DNA from: a virus
Virus record (IMG/VR): IMGVR_UViG_3300022745_000080
Span: 1 to 39,717 of that record
Direction: 5' to 3' (one strand)
Length of the DNA stretch: 39,717 bases
Shown piece after piece: positions 15,341-22,656 of the stretch (position 1 is the stretch's first letter; each line of letters starts with the position of its first letter). The notes below the pieces were generated by a model. It was given only the letters and a program-made list of their open reading frames with translations, was not told where the DNA came from and did not search any database. A program made the position numbers and the translations under genes.

Positions 15341-17275
15341 TTATCTCACCGTATTCCTTCCAAATCTTGTGCGGGCATAGTCAACTTGAAAGGATTTTGC
15401 GGCGGCATTTGTGCCCCCAGCAAAGCTCTTTAAGTTTGGACCAAGCGCCACAGTTGGCAAAGTTGTTGTGATTGTGGCAACTAAAATCCCATCAATAAAA
15501 AACAAGGCTTGTGAGTTATCTGAAGCCACAGCAATTGAAAGCTTGTACCATTGGCCAGCATTTACCGCTACACCTGTGGTGACTGTTGTCCTTGATGAAG
15601 CATTTGCGGTCTTACACGCCCAATTGATTGTGCCCGCCGCTGTGCCCGCATATTCAAAATAATAGCCGTTGGCGGCGTCAGCCGCGTTTGCAGCATCAGT
15701 GAACCCCGGTTGAAGAGTTAAAGCCGCCGCACCTGTGCCCCCCAAAGTTGGCACCATAAAAAAAGTTTCAAAAGCTAAGCGCCCTTGCCCTGGGACAAGG
15801 TTATTTAAACCAAGGTTTAAGCTCGCCGCCGCATTGTTGGCTGTTGCTGTTGACACCTGGATGATCCCGGCCTTGTTTGTGGTTGAGGCCTGATAAGCGG
15901 CTGTGGCGGTGCCGTTTGTGCCAGTTAAAACCCAGCCAAGTTGACCAATATTTCCCGTTGTCGCAAGAGCTGGGAAAAAGTCATCAAAAAGGTCAAAGTC
16001 TTTGGGGTTGCCCGCATAAACTTCCAGTTCCCAAACCCCATTTTGCGTTGATTTATCACTTGGGACAAGCTCACACTTTTCACTTGGGGCGAGTAAATAC
16101 TGAAGAGCGCCCGAAAAATTTAGGATTGGAATATAAGTGTCGGAAGCATTTACAAAAACCCACTCAGCATTTTGAGTCAATGTTGTGGCATCAGGTAAGG
16201 CCACCTTTTGCCCACCTGTTTTGCCCGTGAAAACGTACTCAGTTGGGCTTGAAACCAAGAGTGCAAGAGTTGAGTTTGCACAAACTTGAAGCGTGTAACC
16301 CGCCCCAGTCGGTAAAGTTTGCCAAGTCTTATCACCGCGCCAATATTGTGCTGTTGAGCCCGCTGTGATTGTTGGCTCTTTCCCCGCCACAGTTGTGATG
16401 AGATCGGTGATCTGCTTTTGCAATTTTCCAAGAGCACTAAGAACAGTGTCAGCCGAGGTGATTGCCGCATTTGTCGCGGTCGAGAGTCCTGAAAGCACAG
16501 TTGCAAGCACTCTTGCCGCTGTGAAATAAAGGTTTGTTGAGCCCTCGGTTACCGCATCGGTCGAGCCTGGACTTGCTGAAATTTCAACATAAGCCGAGCC
16601 TGACCAACGATAAGTTTTATTAGTATCAAGAGTCACATAAATTTTGCCGGTCTCACCTGTGCCGGGGAAAGCCGTAAGGTTGGCATATTCGAGGACATCA
16701 TCAACAAAGCTTGGCAGATAAGTTGAGGCGATCTTTGCACCCGAGTCCAAAGGGCAATACCCGTTTGCTGCCCCTTTATTTGCTGAGTCCTCAGGGGTGA
16801 AACCAAGTGCCGCTTGCTTGCCGTTCCAAGTTGATTTTTCGGCATCAGTTACAAAGCGGTGGGTTGAGTCTTGAGTGATATTGCTTGGATTAGTGGCATC
16901 AACATTGGGCACAGCACTCAGGCCAACTTGAGCCTTTGTGGTCGCATGGGGGTTGCCGGTGTCGCCAGTGTGGGACATGAGATTTGCTTGCACAGCACTT
17001 GCCGCCCCAGCGGGATCAAATGCACTTGTGGGCTGAGTTGCCGCTGAGCCAAGGCCTAGGTTTGCCCGTGCGGTCACCACACTGGCAAGGTCACTTAAGT
17101 TGTTTGCAGCAAGCAAGTCGCCTATGCCAGAGCCAATTAGCGCCCAATCAGCATTGGTGAGCCCTTTGGCATAGTACAACTTTTTGGTTGTTGTATCTTG
17201 GAAAAATTGATTTAAAAAGTCGGGTGTTACCGAGCCAACCGGTGTTGCACTTCCAATTTTATCATAAAAAGCCAT
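15341..17275 (-). CDS. fibre-like virion protein with lectin-type C-terminal domain
   Basis: 644 residues. The N-terminal part has fibre motifs LLAANNLSDLASVVTARANL near residue 55 and GNPHATTKAQVGL ... HRFVTDAEKSTWNGKQ near 108-155, then a coiled-coil-like piece around 265-295. Residues 430-640 look like a concanavalin-type jelly roll (FETFFMVPTLGG ... WYKLSIAVASDNSQALFFIDGI), a fold often used to bind sugars. It lies among head and neck genes, about 6 kb from the other tail fibres, so it may be a head fibre or a neck whisker rather than a tail fibre. Its start overlaps the previous stop by one base (TGATG). Confidence 0.72.
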   Translation of the reverse strand: MAFYDKIGSATPVGSVTPDFLNQFFQDTTTKKLYYAKGLTNADWALIGSGIGDLLAANNLSDLASVVTARANLGLGSAATQPTSAFDPAGAASAVQANLMSHTGDTGNPHATTKAQVGLSAVPNVDATNPSNITQDSTHRFVTDAEKSTWNGKQAALGFTPEDSANKGAANGYCPLDSGAKIASTYLPSFVDDVLEYANLTAFPGTGETGKIYVTLDTNKTYRWSGSAYVEISASPGSTDAVTEGSTNLYFTAARVLATVLSGLSTATNAAITSADTVLSALGKLQKQITDLITTVAGKEPTITAGSTAQYWRGDKTWQTLPTGAGYTLQVCANSTLALLVSSPTEYVFTGKTGGQKVALPDATTLTQNAEWVFVNASDTYIPILNFSGALQYLLAPSEKCELVPSDKSTQNGVWELEVYAGNPKDFDLFDDFFPALATTGNIGQLGWVLTGTNGTATAAYQASTTNKAGIIQVSTATANNAAASLNLGLNNLVPGQGRLAFETFFMVPTLGGTGAAALTLQPGFTDAANAADAANGYYFEYAGTAAGTINWACKTANASSRTTVTTGVAVNAGQWYKLSIAVASDNSQALFFIDGILVATITTTLPTVALGPNLKSFAGGTNAAAKSFQVDYARTRFGRNTVR

Positions 17276-17472
17276 CAGGTCCCCCGTCTTACAACGTCAC
17301 CGTTGTGATTGACTACAACTTCACCTAAATGATTAGTCAATATTTTATCCTCATCAAAAGGCACCCCGGCCACAACGCCCAAATCAATAAGAGCCTGAAG
17401 CAAGTCGTATTCGGTGTTATATTCAAACTCGACCCCATCTTTTTCGGCAATTAAAATTTTAAAGCTTGGCAT
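17275..17472 (-). CDS. hypothetical small protein
   Basis: 65 residues, acidic, with a compact alpha-beta look (FKILIAEKDGVEFEYNTEYD, then a helix and two short strands with DKILTNHLGEVVVN). AAAGGG lies before the ATG. It is placed between the terminator hairpin at 17492 and the lectin-type fibre gene, whose start it overlaps. Small proteins in this position can be fibre adaptors or chaperones; nothing more can be read from the sequence. Confidence 0.5.
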   Translation of the reverse strand: MPSFKILIAEKDGVEFEYNTEYDLLQALIDLGVVAGVPFDEDKILTNHLGEVVVNHNGDVVRRGT

Positions 17473-17491
17473 GGTTTACCCTTTGAAAAGG

Positions 17492-17513
17492 AAAGGGGGC
17501 CTAAGCCCCCTTT
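17492..17513 (-). terminator. hairpin terminator after the DUF2793-type fibre gene
   Basis: A perfect 9-base stem, AAAGGGGGC paired with GCCCCCTTT, closes a 4-base loop 6 bases behind the 17519 stop. On the minus strand it is followed by CCTTTTC, a modest U-tract. The stem is symmetrical and could also work on the other strand. It probably lowers rather than abolishes read-through to the downstream structural genes. Confidence 0.75.
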
Positions 17514-17518
17514 AATTG

Positions 17519-18898
17519 TTAAGCATTTTTCTTAATGAATTCGACCTCAACGTGAAGGTCCGTTGCATTTTTAGCAACTCCAAGTTTCCAAACGTGAGAG
17601 CCTGACCCTGATGGGACTGTGGCAACAAAAGCCGATCCTGACCAATAAATTGTTTGACCCGCTGTTGCGCCTGAAAGGACGCCGGGGACAACCGCATCAT
17701 TGGCAAGAATGGTGACCGGTTGGCCAGCCGTTTGGGCCGAATATGCCAAACCAATGATTCTTGCTGTGTTTGTCAAAGCACCATACTCACTCACAGTGTT
17801 GTTGCCTGACACATAAGCCGGGAAGCCTTTTGAAATCCCGCCAACCGCAACAGTGTACTCAACACCGATTGAGGCGAGCTTGCCGTAAATCTCTTGCAAT
17901 GCCGCTTCAACTTCAGTTTGTGCTGTATAGTTGCCAGCATCGACAATTGGGATCAATGAAGCCTTAACTTGACCGGCACCTGTGCCAAAGTCAATTTTGC
18001 CAGCTTTTACACCCAAGTTTTTCAACTGAAGCGCATCGGCCACAATCTCAATGCCAACGCCGTCAACTTGGACATCAAGGACGCCCGCCGCAAGAGCCAA
18101 CGCCGCACCCGCCACACTTGAAGCAAGGCTGATGTCAACGCCAACTTTTTGCAACCCGCCTGAAGCGGTTGTTGCCTCATAAAATTTCTTATCCCATCCC
18201 GCGCCTGTGTAGAGATAAACCCCATCGGTTTCGGCATCAACTGAAACTTGCATCCCTGTGGTTGGCACAGTGTAAACCCATGCGGCACCTGACCATTGAG
18301 CAACTTGGTCCTCTTTGCCAGCCCATGCGCCTGTTGCTGTTGCTGTGATCAAATAGCGATCACCAACAGCGGGTGACACAGGTGGGGTTGCTAAGCGGTT
18401 GATGACTGAGTTGAGCCACTCTGTGCCCACAATCAAATCATCAACATATTTTTTATCAACCAACTCAGTGTCAACTGAAAAGGCGGGGTGCGAGTTGTAT
18501 TTCACTTTGCCTGTGAAATCTCTTGTGCCATCAGCTTTGGTGTAAATTGTGTGGTCATCAGCGCCAAGACCGCTCAATGAACCATGTGAAAGCAAAGCAT
18601 TTAAAGCCGAAACATTGATCAGCGAGTTGTCAATCTTACCGGCGGCATCACTCTTTACAGGCTTCCCAGCATCAGCAACACCCGCGCTTGAAGCAATAAA
18701 TTCATTTTCTCGAAAATATCGCGCATCATGGATGTGCTCATCATTGGCATCAGCCCCATCAATTAAGTTTGAAAGCTTTGCATCAGTCAGCTCTTTATTT
18801 GCCGTCTTAAACGACAAAAACTTAACTGAGTCAGCCGCTTCACTGTGTTCTTGGTTGTAACCGTCACCATTGACGTACAACACTTTTATGTCAGCCAT
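17519..18898 (-). CDS. fibre or head-decoration protein with DUF2793-type domain
   Basis: 459 residues. Residues 48-70 (DANDEHIHDARYFRENEF) and 104-126 (SHGSLSGLGADDHTIYTKAD) are classical phage fibre motifs. Residues 158-240 (AVGDRYLITATATGAWAG ... QWSGAAWVY) match the DUF2793 pattern. The C-terminal 115 residues form a beta domain (GFPAYVSGNNTVSEYG, ARIIGLAYSAQTAGQPVTIL) resembling capsid-decoration-like folds. The gene lies between capsid and neck genes and is bounded by hairpins, so a capsid fibre is a fair alternative to a tail fibre. AGAGGTG precedes the ATG. Confidence 0.7.
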   Translation of the reverse strand: MADIKVLYVNGDGYNQEHSEAADSVKFLSFKTANKELTDAKLSNLIDGADANDEHIHDARYFRENEFIASSAGVADAGKPVKSDAAGKIDNSLINVSALNALLSHGSLSGLGADDHTIYTKADGTRDFTGKVKYNSHPAFSVDTELVDKKYVDDLIVGTEWLNSVINRLATPPVSPAVGDRYLITATATGAWAGKEDQVAQWSGAAWVYTVPTTGMQVSVDAETDGVYLYTGAGWDKKFYEATTASGGLQKVGVDISLASSVAGAALALAAGVLDVQVDGVGIEIVADALQLKNLGVKAGKIDFGTGAGQVKASLIPIVDAGNYTAQTEVEAALQEIYGKLASIGVEYTVAVGGISKGFPAYVSGNNTVSEYGALTNTARIIGLAYSAQTAGQPVTILANDAVVPGVLSGATAGQTIYWSGSAFVATVPSGSGSHVWKLGVAKNATDLHVEVEFIKKNA

Positions 18899-18920
18899 TT
18901 TTCACCTCTTTGGTTTTTGG

Positions 18921-18934
18921 GCCCATTATTGGGC
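18921..18934 (-). terminator. short intergenic hairpin
   Basis: GCCCA and TGGGC form a 5-base stem over a TTAT loop directly behind the 18936 stop. On the minus strand no U-tract follows, so it may be an mRNA-stabilising or weak pausing structure rather than a true terminator. Confidence 0.3.
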
Positions 18935-18935
18935 T

Positions 18936-19334
18936 TTAATTTCCACTTACGATCTTGCCGGTGTTTGGGTTGTAACCAAGGCCATCAGCTTCATTGAAAC
19001 CATACTGAGGCCACAAATCTTTTTTGAAATTTGTAAAGCCCGCCTTAATGGTATCGTAAGATTTTGCTTTTTCCATGAGTGCAAGTTTTTGCTTTTCAAT
19101 CTTGGACAAAAGTAGGTTGTGCTCAAGTACCATGTTTCGGAGTGATTGCTCTTCAACAGCCATTTGCAGTTTTGCAATTTCAACATCCCGGTCCAAAGTC
19201 TCGAGTTGTCTTAAATGGTCAGGATGTAAAAACTCTTTACGCTCAGGCTGAGCGGGCTCTTCGATGAGCTGCATTTGCTCAACAAGCTCTTTGCTCACAA
19301 GTTTTTTTTCTCTTTTGGTTGAAGTCGATGCCAT
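18936..19334 (-). CDS. coiled-coil hypothetical protein
   Basis: 132 residues, highly charged. Residues 45-95 form a long helix with heptad spacing of Leu, Met and Ile (LETLDRDVEIAKLQMAVEEQ onward), and the C-terminus is a short Tyr/Asn/Gly-rich tail (YGFNEADGLGYNPNTG). No family recognised. AAGGGG lies before the ATG. Its position behind the capsid group suggests a minor head protein or assembly factor. Confidence 0.58.
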   Translation of the reverse strand: MASTSTKREKKLVSKELVEQMQLIEEPAQPERKEFLHPDHLRQLETLDRDVEIAKLQMAVEEQSLRNMVLEHNLLLSKIEKQKLALMEKAKSYDTIKAGFTNFKKDLWPQYGFNEADGLGYNPNTGKIVSGN

Positions 19335-19343
19335 GAAATCCCC

Positions 19344-19787
19344 TTAACTTAGTTTGGTTGGTTTATTGATGTTTAAAAGAATACCGCCGCCGCCGAGGGA
19401 AACCCCAAGGGGGACGTGAAAGCCTGTGGTTTGTCTTGTGTCAGTCACCCCACCAACAGCATCAAGAAAAAGCAAAGTGTTGACTGGGAAAATCGAAAAA
19501 ATTGCATCAAAGATTTCACCCCATGTGGCCACAATAACTTGTGAGCCGGGCAAAGCATCATTCAAGGCGATCCCGCCAACAAGGGCGTGGTCCAAAGTGG
19601 TGTCAGCTCTCGCGGGCGCGACACTCGAGAGTGAAGTAAAGAAAACGGGGTCACCCGCCACAATTGCCGATTGCGCGGTTTTTATACTCGCAAGGTAAGA
19701 GCTTGGCCCGCTGGGTGAAGTTGAGCCCCCAGGCGGCGGGGCGATGTCAAACTTGCCAGTGAAAGGGTTAAATTCAAAATAACTCAC
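19344..19787 (-). CDS. probable capsid decoration-like protein
   Basis: 147 residues, starting with GTG that overlaps the upstream stop (GTGA). After a Pro/Ser-rich N-terminal arm (residues 10-30), the core has AGDPVFFTSLSSVAPARAD, HALVGGIALNDALPGSQVIV and NTLLFLDAVGGVTD, the spacing of G, V and A seen in DUF2190-like head-decoration or cement proteins. Location a few small genes behind the capsid gene supports this. A similar domain ends the 459-residue protein next door. Confidence 0.52.
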   Translation of the reverse strand: MSYFEFNPFTGKFDIAPPPGGSTSPSGPSSYLASIKTAQSAIVAGDPVFFTSLSSVAPARADTTLDHALVGGIALNDALPGSQVIVATWGEIFDAIFSIFPVNTLLFLDAVGGVTDTRQTTGFHVPLGVSLGGGGILLNINKPTKLS

Positions 19788-20050
19788 AACGTCCCACCGA
19801 GAAAACTCGGGTCTTGTGGCGTTGTATAGTAAAGAGTCACGGTTTTAAGCACGGTGCCAGCAATGCCGCCTGACCTGTACTTATAAACAACATTGTTGCC
19901 AATGCACTCACGGGAAAAAGCATCAGCCCCTCTTGGAATACCAAAGGGGTTTATCTCTGAGGTTTTGATAAAATAATTTGATTTGTCCCCTGGGACAACT
20001 TGCTCACCGGCCTTTTTTAAGACCTCGAGACCATGATCATCAACAGCCAT
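19784..20050 (-). CDS. hypothetical protein
   Basis: 88 residues with a beta-rich C-terminal half (NNVVYKYRSGGIAGTVLKTV) and no recognised family. AAGG lies 7 bases before the ATG. It is coupled to the following decoration-like gene by a 4-base overlap, and the two may act together in the head. Confidence 0.5.
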   Translation of the reverse strand: MAVDDHGLEVLKKAGEQVVPGDKSNYFIKTSEINPFGIPRGADAFSRECIGNNVVYKYRSGGIAGTVLKTVTLYYTTPQDPSFLGGTL

Positions 20051-20098
20051 CTTGCACCTTCCATGAGCCGGTTAAGGCCACAAATAAAATGAAAAGCG

Positions 20099-20127
20099 CC
20101 CAGCAAATTTTTTAAAGAGTTGCTGGG
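20099..20127 (-). terminator. hairpin terminator at the end of the 37-codon gene
   Basis: CCCAGCAA and TTGCTGGG form a perfect 8-base stem over a 13-base loop that contains the stop of the small gene. On the minus strand the stem is followed by CGCTTTTCATTTT, a T-rich tract. This fits an intrinsic, perhaps partial, terminator between the capsid mini-genes and the decoration-like genes. Confidence 0.5.
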
Positions 20128-20225
20128 TTGTTGCTCAAAGAGCTTACAGCCGTTGAGGGTTTTTCGAGTGCTTCAACCTGAGCATAAGTCAGTTTATTTA
20201 CTTGAGTGCCTGGATTGACGATCAT
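20112..20225 (-). CDS. 37-residue peptide downstream of the capsid gene
   Basis: Reads MIVNPGTQVNKLTYAQVEAL and continues to a Ser/Asn-rich end at 20112. A strong ribosome site AGGGGG lies 5 bases before the ATG at 20225. No family is recognised. The strong site and its neighbours, all tiny genes behind the capsid, argue that it is translated. Confidence 0.5.
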   Translation of the reverse strand: MIVNPGTQVNKLTYAQVEALEKPSTAVSSLSNNPATL

Positions 20226-20245
20226 AAAAACCCCCTATGTTTAGT

Positions 20246-20314
20246 TTAACAACCTTTGCCTTTTGGCATTGGTTTGCTTCCCTTAACGGCTTTTTTTACT
20301 GATTTCTTAGCCAT
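20246..20314 (-). CDS. 22-residue basic peptide
   Basis: Begins MAKKSVKKAVKGSKPMPKGK and ends Gly-Cys; nine lysines in 22 residues. AAGGGG stands 7 bases before the ATG, so translation is plausible. Very short basic peptides beside capsid genes are seen in other phages, but their role is not established. A nucleic-acid-binding or capsid-filling role is speculative. Confidence 0.45.
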   Translation of the reverse strand: MAKKSVKKAVKGSKPMPKGKGC

Positions 20315-20318
20315 AAAT

Positions 20319-20516
20319 TTACCCCTTCAGTGTCCCAGATTGAATATCTTTTTGACTTTCATCAGGTGGGACAAAAAACATGACAAAAGTTTGTTCTTTA
20401 TCCTTCCAAATGATTTCTTTTATTTCAACGCGAAAAGATAAAGTCCTTAAGAATTTCTCAAGGGTTGCTTCATTCTTTGCTTTGACCCACCTGAGTCGGG
20501 TGTGAAGAGGTCGCAT
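20319..20516 (-). CDS. hypothetical small basic protein
   Basis: 65 residues beginning MRPLHTRLRWVKAKNEATLE, with an alpha-beta pattern (helix, FRVEIKEIIW strand, TFVMFFVPP strand). AAAGGA lies about 6 bases before the ATG. It follows the capsid gene terminator and precedes the 22-residue peptide by 4 bases. Family unknown. Confidence 0.5.
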   Translation of the reverse strand: MRPLHTRLRWVKAKNEATLEKFLRTLSFRVEIKEIIWKDKEQTFVMFFVPPDESQKDIQSGTLKG

Positions 20517-20546
20517 GATTTTCCTTTGATCAAGGTTATAAGGACA

Positions 20547-20564
20547 GGGCGCTTTTCAGCGCCC
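20547..20564 (-). terminator. hairpin terminator after the capsid gene
   Basis: GGGCGC and GCGCCC form a perfect 6-base GC stem over a 6-base loop, 27 bases behind the capsid stop on the minus strand. The following tract is TGTCCTTAT, a weak U-tract, so partial termination or 3' end protection of capsid mRNA is likely. Confidence 0.6.
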
Positions 20565-20590
20565 CGAGCTTTTTCATCCTTGAGCCAGCC

Positions 20591-21433
20591 TTAACCCAAA
20601 GTTGCAACACGCAAGCTGTCGAGCTGTTTGAAGCCGACAAGTGTGTCGATGTTTACACGTTGAGCGCGAGTCCCGTCAACTCCAAGATCGTATTGCTTGA
20701 TCTGAAGAGCTTGTTGAGCTGCCATTGTGAAAAATGATTTGTGCATCCAATAAGAAGTCGTGCCAACCACAGTTGTGTGGTGAGGCATGAAGCCAAGCAA
20801 TTGAGCTGGCAACTCGCCTGATGCAAGAGGTGATCCTGATGCCACAAAGTCTGAGCTTGTGAAACCAGTGATGTTGAAAACGTCATTTAAAATTGACGGT
20901 CCCATCACCGCGTGACGATCAGCCATTGGCACGTTTGCATTGTCGAGCAACTCTTTAACCGCAAGGATGTCAGAGAGCGCCAATGTTGTGCCAGTGCCGT
21001 AAGCGATCGAATGATCTGGTGCCGCTGCATGAGGCACGATCAAGCCAATGATCACAGCTTGGATTTTTTTGTTGATTGCATAAATAGCCATGTCCTGAAG
21101 AGCTTGGACAAATGGTAAAGATTGCAATGAGGCTTCATTTGTGACAATGAAATCCTTTGCAATGCGCTTGTTGATAACAAGCTCTTGCTGAGTGATTGTC
21201 ACCGCATCAGCATCATTTCTGACACCTTCAGCAACTTCAGTTGCATCAGCAAACTCAGGGATTTGAGAAATTTTAACCCGGTCACCAAGTGCCTGGATTT
21301 CGCCCTCGTAGTCTTTTGAAATGAGAGCATTGAATGGCAATTCAGCCAACAAAACCTCATAATATTTTTCAGACCATACCGCTGGCACGATCAGACTTGT
21401 TTCAGTGCTTTTTCTCATTACTAAATCAGCCAT
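20591..21433 (-). CDS. major capsid protein (HK97-like fold)
   Basis: 280 residues. Typical segments are the N-terminal arm with PAVWSEKYYEVLLAELPFN, the E-loop-like stretch LGDRVKISQIPEF with ATEVAEG, TITQQELVINKRIAKDF, the long spine-like helix QALQDMAIYAINKKIQAVII, and a C-terminal P-domain strand near TSSDFVASGSP. It follows the scaffold gene and is followed by a terminator, as capsid genes often are. AAGGGG lies before the ATG. The order terminase, portal, morphogenesis, scaffold, capsid is standard. Confidence 0.9.
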   Translation of the reverse strand: MADLVMRKSTETSLIVPAVWSEKYYEVLLAELPFNALISKDYEGEIQALGDRVKISQIPEFADATEVAEGVRNDADAVTITQQELVINKRIAKDFIVTNEASLQSLPFVQALQDMAIYAINKKIQAVIIGLIVPHAAAPDHSIAYGTGTTLALSDILAVKELLDNANVPMADRHAVMGPSILNDVFNITGFTSSDFVASGSPLASGELPAQLLGFMPHHTTVVGTTSYWMHKSFFTMAAQQALQIKQYDLGVDGTRAQRVNIDTLVGFKQLDSLRVATLG

Positions 21434-21446
21434 TTTTTACCCCTTT

Positions 21447-22091
21447 TTAACTTTGGAGAGCGCGAAGAGCGTCCTCATATTTTTGTTTATTTTCTTTTGA
21501 TGGGTTTTGTTGATAAACTTTTTGAAGTTTCACAACATCCGAAACCGTCATCTTTGTGGCGGTGCCTGAAATAGTCTCAGGGGTTGCCGGGTTCACTGAT
21601 GCGGGCTTTGCTGTAAACCAATGAGGTCTTTTTTGCTTCAAAGCCGCAACCGCTTGAGCCGCGCCGTGGACAATAATCTTGCCGTTGCTAGTAGTCTCAA
21701 TATCAATTTCAGGGAAGTCAAGCAAGTCAAGGTCGGATATTGAATTTTGATGAATACCCGCTTTGATTGCCTCAGCCCTGAGAGCCATAATTTTCTCTTT
21801 TTCAACAAGAGCATCCTCATAACCTTTAAGTCTAGTCTTGGCCTCTTGGGCCTCTTGCTCACGCATTTTTGCAATCTCTTCCCAATTTTTTGAAGCTCTC
21901 AGCTTTTCCTCTTTGAGTCTTTTGTTTTCATCCTCAAGCTCTTGAGCCCGCTGTTTTTGTTTAAAGAGGTCATCTTTAACTCTTTTAAAAGCGGGATCAA
22001 CCTCAGGGGGATCAACCACAATCGGGTCAACAGGCGGTGGGGTTGCAGAAATAGGCGGCACTTGATCGCTAATCGGATCGACTTGGTTCAT
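21447..22091 (-). CDS. capsid scaffolding protein
   Basis: 214 residues. A Pro-rich N-terminus (residues 5-35) leads to a long charged coiled coil (residues 37-110), then a conserved-looking ALRAEAIKAGIHQNSISDLD piece as in DUF4355-type scaffolds, and a helical C-terminus. Scaffolds direct capsid subunit assembly and then leave the head. Its start codon and GAGAG ribosome site lie in the structured intergenic element 22092-22171. Confidence 0.85.
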   Translation of the reverse strand: MNQVDPISDQVPPISATPPPVDPIVVDPPEVDPAFKRVKDDLFKQKQRAQELEDENKRLKEEKLRASKNWEEIAKMREQEAQEAKTRLKGYEDALVEKEKIMALRAEAIKAGIHQNSISDLDLLDFPEIDIETTSNGKIIVHGAAQAVAALKQKRPHWFTAKPASVNPATPETISGTATKMTVSDVVKLQKVYQQNPSKENKQKYEDALRALQS

Positions 22092-22171
22092 GTTTACTCT
22101 CTTTCATGTTTCAGTGTTGGCCCAACCAACATTGAGGGGCGGCACAACCGCGCCCAGACTAAGAGAGTAAA
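22092..22171 (-). promoter_or_regulatory. three-way-junction RNA element hiding the scaffold ribosome site
   Basis: In the minus-strand mRNA, TTTACTCTC (22163-22171) pairs with GAGAGTAAA (22093-22101), which contains the GAGAG ribosome site 5 bases before the scaffold ATG. Inside lie two hairpins: GGGCG/CGCCC (22137-22155) and TGTTGG/CCAACA (22115-22131). The upstream strand of the outer stem is the last codons of the 22159 gene, so a ribosome finishing that gene would open the stem. This is a reading of the sequence; no fold was computed. Confidence 0.5.
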
Positions 22172-22656
22172 TCCTTCATCCTCTTTGTAAAGAGGTTTTT
22201 GACTTCACGCATGACGCTCACCGCCCAAGTCTCACCCTCTTGTGGGATGAAACGGCGGCGGGGAATGACATCAGTGCCGAGGTTATTGGCCTCAGCTTTT
22301 ATTTTAACAAACTTTGTGGCGTTGGCTGGGATGCCCACGTTTAGTGAGCTTCCCGAAGCTTTCACAGTATAAAACCAACTCATCAACTCGCCTGTCAAAA
22401 ATAAGTTTACAGGTCGTGAGGGCTTTTGCCGTGATTTGCCTTTGCCTGGGTAAGACTCTGGGTCCTTGTACCCGACAAAACGGCCAAAGCCTTTGACGGG
22501 TGAAATCCCTTTTGCAATCATCGGCAAAATAATGCCTCTCACAATGGTCCTTTGAAAATCATTTACAAGTTTATCGTCAACAAACTCTTTGGCAATCTTA
22601 GCCTCAACTTTTCTCAAATCTTTTAGGCTTACCTTTGCTCTGACTTTCAATGCCAT
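22159..22656 (-). CDS. virion morphogenesis protein (HK97 gp10 / Mu gpG-like), copy 2
   Basis: 165 residues. An N-terminal helix (LKDLRKVEAKIAKEFVDD), a central LFLTGELMSWFYTVKASG segment and the signature IPRRRFIPQEGETW fit phage virion-morphogenesis or tail-completion proteins. The neighbouring upstream gene carries the same signature, so the two appear to be tandem paralogues. AGGA lies 8 bases before the ATG. In the family these proteins complete the neck or tail joining; the exact role here is unknown. Confidence 0.68.
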   Translation of the reverse strand: MALKVRAKVSLKDLRKVEAKIAKEFVDDKLVNDFQRTIVRGIILPMIAKGISPVKGFGRFVGYKDPESYPGKGKSRQKPSRPVNLFLTGELMSWFYTVKASGSSLNVGIPANATKFVKIKAEANNLGTDVIPRRRFIPQEGETWAVSVMREVKNLFTKRMKDLLS

